From Rhodocollybia butyracea (lineage: Eukaryota; Basidiomycota; Agaricomycetes; Agaricales; Omphalotaceae): 64,000 nucleotides of DNA. The notes under the pieces are model-generated. The model saw only the letters and a program-made list of their open reading frames with translations. It made no database searches and was not told the DNA's origin. The DNA is taken from NCBI GenBank assembly GCA_015501585.1, contig JADNRY010000108.1, positions 62,001-126,000 on the forward strand. Reading direction: 5' to 3'. A program made the position numbers and the translations under genes. Positions 58,503 through 64,000 of this stretch are shown here, piece after piece (position 1 is the stretch's first letter; every line of letters begins with the position of its first letter).

Positions 58503-59141
58503 ATGTCTTCCCCAATGTCCCCTCGTATTTTTGGCTGGGCTAAAGCAGAACTCGACTCGGACAGTCACAGTCCCGAAAGTCCCGAAAGTCCCGCTAGCCC
58601 TTTATGCGGTTCTTCTTCTGTCGAAGAGGAAACCGACATTCCTCGACTTAAGAAAGGCCACCCTGATTTCGTCGCTCGCCCCAGAAACGCATTCATCATT
58701 TTTCGATGCCAGTACTCTCGTGAAAACGCCCGTGGCGCACAAGCTGGTGATAGCGACAGACAAACCATGTCCAAGCGAGCCGGAGAAGCATGGAAATTTC
58801 TGTCGAGCACCGAAAAAGATCACTATAAAGAGCTGGCGGAGCAGGAGAAGAATGACCATGCTCTCGCTCACCCTGGGTATCATTATCGACCTGTCAGGAG
58901 GCGCACGTCGTCTAACCGTCGTATTACGCGCTGGAAATCTGTTTCCAGGCCCTCGAAATCGGCAGATAGTCGCTTGGAGTCGTGCGGAGCAGGCTCTGAC
59001 GATGAATATCTTCCTGCCGGTACTTCCAAACATAGGAAGCACAGGTTTTCTTCTGTCCCAGTTCCGCCTTTTACTCTCACTCCTGAGGAGAGAATTGGCA
59101 TTCGAAGGACCAAGTCGGACCAATTCCTCAGGCGGAAGTAG
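58503..59141 (+). CDS. HMG-box transcription factor (MATA-HMG/STE11 type)
   Basis: ORF from ATG 58503, 212 codons to the first stop. The HMG box lies at residues about 50-125: VARPRNAFIIFRCQYSREN, then SKRAGEAWKFLSSTEKDHYK, then ELAEQEKNDHALAHPGYHY, with the R-P-x-NAFI-F start of the mating-type/Ste11 subclass of sequence-specific DNA-binding proteins. A Ser/Pro-rich acidic N-terminus and a basic C-terminal region follow. The true C-terminus is uncertain. In the neighbouring frame SSSLGSALLLPRPESLSPLK continues to 59256, and a TF-like acidic ORF (60346-60783) lies 1.1 kb on, so the gene may be longer or interrupted. Confidence 0.8.
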   Translation: MSSPMSPRIFGWAKAELDSDSHSPESPESPASPLCGSSSVEEETDIPRLKKGHPDFVARPRNAFIIFRCQYSRENARGAQAGDSDRQTMSKRAGEAWKFLSSTEKDHYKELAEQEKNDHALAHPGYHYRPVRRRTSSNRRITRWKSVSRPSKSADSRLESCGAGSDDEYLPAGTSKHRKHRFSSVPVPPFTLTPEERIGIRRTKSDQFLRRK

Positions 59142-59221
59142 CTCTTTGGGTAGCGCCCTCTTGCTACCCAGGCCAGAGTCCTTGTCGCCTCTCAAGTTCG
59201 GTTCTCCCACATCGACTGCCA

Positions 59222-60369
59222 AACTTGAAGCCCAGTCAAAACCCACACTGGGCTGATCTGGGCATTTGGCGTATATCTGAGTAGGTCTGTGTCTGTCTGT
59301 GTATCAACTGTGTATAGCTGGCGATTTTTTTTTCAATTTAATCTCAAATCTATTGGTGGGAAATTCATGCAGAACAATCTCTAAGTTTGAGTTTGCGACT
59401 CAAGTACGCAGCAATAATATGACTTTGGCGCTCGGACTTCGAGATATTTTTTACTTTGTAGGGAATGCGGCCGAGCGGCTTAGCATGTGACACAACAAAA
59501 TTTCAACATTTTAAAGTTTTTTTACATCGCTCGTTTGTTCCTTTACTCTGTCTACCTCTGTCTATTTAGTATGAACTCAGTACATATTCAACGACTCTTT
59601 CAACGACTCTTCAACTCGCTTTGGACTCTAGTAGAGACTTGAGGATGGATTCATTGGGCTGGGTCATTCCAAGGTGAGCTATCTCAGTCTTGTCTTGAAT
59701 AATTTACTAATTTTTTTCTTGGTTAGCTCTTGTTGGTTGTATCATGCCGGTATCCCACACGCTAGTGCTTCCATCAACTCCGTCTCCTGTACATTCCGAA
59801 GGTGAGCTATACTTTTTCTTTTGAGCTAGTTACTTGAACGATTTTTTTTAGCTCTCGTGTTTGTCAATAACCTACACTGACGTGTAATATGTGTGCTTTC
59901 TTAGTTAAGTACAGTTTATATGTAGAGGTTGTCTTATGTAGAGCCAGCTGCCAGTTCAATGCATAGTCAGCTCAATGTACTTACATAGCGCTCATAACTG
60001 CGGCCTCGTACAGGTGTAATTTATATGTAGTTTGTACGTCACAGTTGATAATAATCCAATACTCTAATATGATTCACTCAGACTATCCCAGATGGACCCA
60101 GATGAGAACAGCCTACAGTAATAGTAATATCACATTGTATCTTGTACAGTTCAGGCCAGATGAACTCATATTATCCCAGAAGAACACAGTTATATACAAT
60201 ACTAAATTTTCACTCTCTGTGCGGTTCTTGCCAGATAAACACAGACAAGAACAGCCTGTACGGCTGATATCTGGAATTTCTGGGAAAACAGCTGATCTCG
60301 GATGATCACAGCTGGAACACGACTTTTTCTCGGCTCAACCCAGTGCGGGTTTTCACTGGGCTTGAAGTT
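59222..60369. repeat. 34-bp imperfect inverted repeat flanking about 1.1 kb
   Basis: 59222-59255 and the reverse complement of 60336-60369 agree at about 30 of 34 positions (GTGTGGGTTTT/GTGCGGGTTTT core, CTGGGCTT ends). No transposase ORF lies between. It may mark a non-autonomous transposon inserted at the end of the HMG-box gene. Confidence 0.45.
59645..59870 (+). CDS. Possible 40-residue spliced small ORF
   Basis: ATG 59645; exons 59645-59673, 59727-59801 and 59852-59870, both introns starting GTGAGCTAT, ending TTAG, both phase 2, and both followed by CTCT. The peptide starts MDSLGWVIP and ends SSRVCQ. The matched introns suggest a small exon-intron duplication. It could equally be a spliced leader of another transcript. 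Confidence 0.3.
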
Positions 60370-60783
60370 CCCTCCACTTATCATACGCCTCCTCTCGTTG
60401 CGGTTTCTTCGTCTCTTTCCGAATGGAACTCGGACGTTGTACTGGCTTCGTCCATGGAGCAGAACCCTTTACCGTCGTCATCTCTCGCTTACCCCGCTGC
60501 CGAACATTCTTGGTCGCAGCTCGAGCGATCAAACTTTAATAATCCGGAGTTAGTCACCTTTGATATCGTAGGACAACAGTCAGAGGTGTACTGGTCTAAC
60601 GAAGACATGAGCATGACGGCGTCTCAAGTTAACGCAGAGGGCGCTGCGCTCCAGAATTACAACGTCGGTCTTGGGGATTTGGAGAATTTGATGACTGCGG
60701 ATAGCTATCTCTTGTTCAACATGCCAGTCGATGAAGAGCAGTGTATTTTTGACGGTTTCAGCGATCCGTATTTGAAGTATTGA
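60346..60783 (+). CDS. Acidic Ser/Asn-rich ORF, possible C-terminal exon of the HMG-box gene
   Basis: An open frame ending at TGA 60781-60783 with SSSLAYPAAEHSWSQLERSN, an Asn/Glu-rich centre and LFNMPVDEEQCIFDGFSDPY near the end. Its composition is like a fungal activation domain. No independent start context is convincing. Linking it to the HMG box 1.2 kb upstream is inference and would need an unusually long intron. Confidence 0.4.
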   Translation, partial: RVFTGLEVPSTYHTPPLVAVSSSLSEWNSDVVLASSMEQNPLPSSSLAYPAAEHSWSQLERSNFNNPELVTFDIVGQQSEVYWSNEDMSMTASQVNAEGAALQNYNVGLGDLENLMTADSYLLFNMPVDEEQCIFDGFSDPYLKY

Positions 60784-60864
60784 ATCTTGTGATACGACTT
60801 GTTCATATGAGTCCACCAAGCACTGACTCCATCCACTAGACAATATTTCTATACTCCATAAAGG

Positions 60865-61056
60865 GCCAAGGTTGTTCATTGTTGGACACTTGGTTACTCG
60901 TTTCCATGAAGGGCCAAGGTTGTTCATTGTTGGACACTTGGTTACTTTGTTTCACGTACTAAGGCCAAGGTTGTTCATTGTTGGACACTTGGTTACTCGG
61001 GTTTTTACGATTCTTCCATGAAAGCCAAGGTTGTTCATTGTTGGACACTTGGTTCT
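60865..61056. repeat. Four interspersed copies of a 33-bp repeat
   Basis: GCCAAGGTTGTTCATTGTTG followed by GACACTTGGTT occurs at 60865, 60913, 60964 and 61024, essentially without mismatch. The spacing between starts is 48, 51 and 60 bp, and the spacers are unlike each other except for short CCATGAA words. Each repeat has CCAAG/CTTGG dyad ends. No cas-like gene is near and this is a eukaryotic genome. Confidence 0.9.
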
Positions 61057-61466
61057 TTTGCGCATGAACACTGTGTTCACTACGGTCAACGCTAAATAAT
61101 AATCTATACTCGAGATCCCGAAGATGTTCGAGACGGAACTTTTGTCAAACCTTTCGCTTTCTATTGTCCCTTGGGCTAACGGGAGCTTCGATATGATCAA
61201 TATACGAGTATTGGTTATGTGCAACTAGCATCCTGGTTACCTCGTATTTGTTTTGGGTTACTGTTTAATCGTAAATGCCTCGTTTTTACTTGCGCAGGAA
61301 ACTCGTCTGTGGCCCACCCGTAATCTTCCTGTCTGTTGCTGATAGCTGCCCTCTATCCAGTGGTCATTTATGACCTATGTGCTTACTGTACTGAGACTTG
61401 TGGAGCTACTCATTCTGTTATCCTCGCAAACGATCTTTATCTTCCGTACACTCATTGTCCCATACA

Positions 61467-62174
61467 ATGCCAGTCTCTAACAACTCACCGCCCTATAGTC
61501 CATCTATGCCTGCATTGGTGCCAATCTCGAACCCCGTTTCTCCCATTCCTGCAGGAAGTACTCTTCATGTGAATGGCTTTACTGCATCCGATACATTCTC
61601 TGACCACTCCCCTTCCCCTCTTCACAATTCCCCTGGTATCGCTGGCAATATTCAGTACGTTGCGACGATGAATCGTTTCGAACTCATTCTCGAACGGATG
61701 GAACGGCGTATTATGTTCCTGGAAAGTATGATGACAGATAGTATCATTACTCAAAACAGAATCACCAACCTCGTTATCACCTGTCTGTCGCCAGGTAATC
61801 CGACGCATGGTCGTGAGTCTCCTGAGACAATGGAAGGCAGCGCTTCCGAAGCCACGGAAACCAATCGTCCATCCTCTTCCACTGATAGTCTTTCACCTCC
61901 GATGATAGACAGTGATGATAATCTGCCGCACTATGTATTCCTTGGACGACTTCCTGGTTCTCAACATGGACGTTTTACGCGAGGTCAATTGGATGAACTC
62001 TACGAGCAATCTACTCCTCCCTGGGATATCCCTGACCCAGCTCAATATGACGAAATGCCCAGCGGTGTGTTACGTCTGTCTTTTGCGCTTGAGGATGATG
62101 CCAATGTCTTTGTTAATCTCTTCAAAACTATTACTGTTTTTGATCCGATCGGGGTCAGTCGAGACTGTTGGTGA
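61467..62174 (+). CDS. Uncharacterised protein with coiled-coil segment
   Basis: Single-exon ORF of 235 aa from ATG 61467 (MPVSNNSPPYSPS). A Ser/Pro-rich N-terminus is followed by a likely coiled coil (FELILERMERRIMFLESMM), a Ser/Glu-rich linker and a C-terminal SGVLRLSFALEDDANVFVNL. The composition resembles gag-like or ORF1-like proteins of fungal retroelements and it lies 400 bp upstream of a similarly built ORF, but no zinc knuckle is present. A host gene of unknown function is equally possible. Confidence 0.45.
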   Translation: MPVSNNSPPYSPSMPALVPISNPVSPIPAGSTLHVNGFTASDTFSDHSPSPLHNSPGIAGNIQYVATMNRFELILERMERRIMFLESMMTDSIITQNRITNLVITCLSPGNPTHGRESPETMEGSASEATETNRPSSSTDSLSPPMIDSDDNLPHYVFLGRLPGSQHGRFTRGQLDELYEQSTPPWDIPDPAQYDEMPSGVLRLSFALEDDANVFVNLFKTITVFDPIGVSRDCW

Positions 62175-62578
62175 ATCATACATATTTCTGGGAATGCACT
62201 TCTGCTCATCATGAGTGGAATCGTACATCGGGAACGAGGAGCCACTGATTGTACCTTCTTTTATGTTATCCTTCTGTGTTGTACAACATATGTAATCACT
62301 CACTATTCAATTCTTGCTTTTTCTTCTTTTCGATATCAAACTCGTATTTCTCGTCTACTGAACTACTACCGCGAACTTGACCAGGCAAATTCTACAGGCC
62401 TCGCCTTTCATTACTAACCTGAAGCTTGTTCAGCGTTGATGTCACGACGTGAGTCATTTATGATTCGGCAATTACATCCACATCTTACCTTTGTGGAGTT
62501 TCTGTCTCAGCTTCATAATGTCTACGTAGACCAGTCACTCGAGAATTAGAATTTCGTTAATTTCCTGCATTTCTTCTC
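62175..62578. other. Intergenic
   Basis: No gene seen between the two unclassified ORFs. Confidence 0.35.
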
Positions 62579-64000
62579 ATGGACTCTCATACGGAAACAG
62601 CACCTAACGTTCCTGGGCCTTTGCCACTGAAATTGTATACTGCCAATATGATACAGCCTACACCCTTGGCTTCCCTGGCCCCATTATCTCGCACGGAGAC
62701 GGCAACGGCATTGTCTGCAACTGCAGCAAGCGACTCCTCGGCTCTGGAAACCACTACTGCCGAGCCCCGCGTCACTTCTGGTATGGTGGAACCCACTAAT
62801 TCACGTACGCTACGGAAGCAGTCAAGCCATTCGCTGGCTGTTGCATCGGGTTCAGGTGACTCAGGCGAACCAGGTAAACGCAAAGGAAAGGAGAAAGAAG
62901 TCGTCCCTTCTCACCCAGAACCCTCGTCATCTTCGTCTATGCTGGCGATTCCTGGCGAGAAAGAAGCTTTTGACTTTTTCCATCTCACTCCTCCACCTGC
63001 AACTGAAACCGCGATGAAAGCGAAAGATTGTAACAACGATAACGTTGCTCGACTGGCAGTTGCGATTCATCATCTACAGCTGCAGGGCAACACTGAACAT
63101 ATTGGTGTACGAGATGATATTACTACACTCGCTGCTGTGCAAGCCTCGTTCCGGGAAGCACTTGACACTCACCAAGGTGCTTCGTCTGCAGGACCATCCC
63201 TCCCGTCTTCTCTTGTGGCTTTCCCAGAATGGCACGATATTCATGCAGCTGTTAGCTCCCTTCAGGATTGTGCGAGCAGCCAATCAGCTGAGGTTAGTTG
63301 TCTGCGCACCGATGCTCATGATGTTCGCCAGCGACTACCCAATCTCGAACAAGTTACGAATGATCTTCAGTCATTACGAATCCCGAATGTGCAGAAGCAA
63401 ATACTGGATTTGCAACGGTATCTTGAAACCGAGGTAGCTGAGATGCGGGGAAGACTGTCGTCCCAGGCGTTGTCTCAACCTACTCTTCAGCCATTCCCTT
63501 CCCTAGGTGCAGGTGATGCGCCTCTGGCCAGTGGTTCCCGTTTCATTTCTCCTATGATGACACCCTCTACTTATGTATCGCCATATGGGGGTGCTACAGT
63601 GAAACATTCTCTTCCGGAAACCTTCCCTCAGGCTGCAAAATGTTTCCACCAGGAAGATGAGGGCACTGAACTTCTTGTCAAAGGAGTCAGGAATGAGGAA
63701 ACCACTGCCGCTGTTGCTCGAAGAATTTTGAGTACAACAGATACCGCCTTCGTCAAAGTACTTGCTGCATATCGTCTGCGCGATCGTTCTGCGTCGCCAC
63801 ACGTTGTTCTTCGTTTCAAAACATCAGATTCAGCATCCAGATTTCTTAGGATCGTCATCGATGCCTGTCCTTTGGAACTTCATGGTCTGCAATTCCGCCT
63901 GATCCCTCGTCCTGCAGCAGATAACACGGTGTCATATGAAACATTGCAAACTCGGTGGAATCCTCTTCCACCTCGCTCTGATATTCGCGCTCCAGAATTG
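62579..64000 (+). CDS. Large ORF running off the window, possible retroelement ORF1 (3' partial)
   Basis: ATG 62579 opens a frame with no stop to the window end (474 codons). A Ser/Thr/Pro-rich N-terminus with a basic KRKGKEKE patch leads to a coiled coil (RQRLPNLEQVTNDLQSL ... KQILDLQRYLETEVAEM), then a beta-alpha segment ELLVKGVRNEETTAAVARRI ... HVVLRFKTSDSASRFLRIV. The order basic region, coiled coil, RNA-recognition-like fold is the architecture of non-LTR retrotransposon ORF1 proteins. That is inference from layout only, since no reverse transcriptase is visible within the window. Confidence 0.5.
   Translation, partial: MDSHTETAPNVPGPLPLKLYTANMIQPTPLASLAPLSRTETATALSATAASDSSALETTTAEPRVTSGMVEPTNSRTLRKQSSHSLAVASGSGDSGEPGKRKGKEKEVVPSHPEPSSSSSMLAIPGEKEAFDFFHLTPPPATETAMKAKDCNNDNVARLAVAIHHLQLQGNTEHIGVRDDITTLAAVQASFREALDTHQGASSAGPSLPSSLVAFPEWHDIHAAVSSLQDCASSQSAEVSCLRTDAHDVRQRLPNLEQVTNDLQSLRIPNVQKQILDLQRYLETEVAEMRGRLSSQALSQPTLQPFPSLGAGDAPLASGSRFISPMMTPSTYVSPYGGATVKHSLPETFPQAAKCFHQEDEGTELLVKGVRNEETTAAVARRILSTTDTAFVKVLAAYRLRDRSASPHVVLRFKTSDSASRFLRIVIDACPLELHGLQFRLIPRPAADNTVSYETLQTRWNPLPPRSDIRAPEL

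Noticed and set aside
58602..59246. 214-codon minus-strand ORF
   Set aside because: Opposite the HMG-box coding region; no domain.
58378..59256. 292-codon plus-strand ORF overlapping the HMG-box gene
   Set aside because: Its first two-thirds are an off-frame reading of the HMG box; only the last about 45 codons might be real and are mentioned with that gene.
60865..61056. A true CRISPR array
   Set aside because: Eukaryotic context, only four repeats, spacers shorter than usual and no cas genes; reported as an interspersed repeat instead.

Overview
The window is nuclear DNA from a filamentous basidiomycete, most likely an Agaricomycete of the Agaricales type. The evidence is genes cut by many 45-65 bp GT-AG introns, families expanded in mushrooms (F-box, BTB/POZ, MYND-type, DUF6533-like membrane proteins, riboflavin-aldehyde-forming-enzyme-like secreted proteins, small cysteine-rich secreted proteins), and a tRNA-Gly with a short intron one base 3' of its anticodon. 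Genes lie on both strands and there is no operon logic. No bacterial or viral block was seen.

Layout. 0-1.65 kb: 3' part of a MYND-type family gene. 2.6-10.7 kb: a dispersed family of a small acidic protein (two intact copies, one broken), two tRNA-Gly-like genes and a two-exon acidic-linker protein gene. 11.5-12.1 kb: a three-exon small protein gene. 13.2-16.4 kb: two neighbouring BTB/POZ genes, the first with an in-frame stop. 17.1-20.2 kb: a secreted GH127/DUF1680 glycosidase in about 20 exons with its metal/catalytic residues intact. 20.4-22.4 kb: dihydroxyacetone kinase. 22.6-23.5 kb: a conserved multi-pass membrane protein. 24.5-27.4 kb: a duplicated small secreted protein gene (second copy broken) and a MITE-like element. 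28.3-34.2 kb: an uncharacterised gene, an ATP23 mitochondrial protease gene with apparent frameshifts, and an F-box gene with one in-frame TGA. 34.3-35.5 kb: gene fragments and a small secreted protein. 36.5-40.8 kb: an intact Dal5-type MFS transporter and a decayed, unrelated MFS gene. 42.8-46 kb: a riboflavin-aldehyde-forming-enzyme-like gene and a DUF6533-like membrane protein. 46.6-51.1 kb: a tandem array of one F-box family (one intact, three broken). 51.4-58.5 kb: a serine-rich coiled-coil gene whose 3' end has been duplicated together with a second F-box family. 58.5-61.1 kb: an HMG-box regulator and repeat structures. 61.5-64 kb: two unclassified ORFs, the last running off the window and possibly retroelement ORF1.

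The strongest overall pattern is birth-and-death evolution. At least seven loci are recent duplicates, and many carry one clean lesion (nonsense, 1-4 bp indel or truncation) in an otherwise well-kept frame. No single new multi-gene system could be shown. The most distinctive unexplained items are the small acidic-protein family at 2.7, 5.7 and 10.3 kb, the interspersed repeat array at 60.87-61.06 kb, and the tandem units at 53-58.5 kb. Exon borders are read by eye from splice signals and frame continuity, so splice calls may be off by a few bases.
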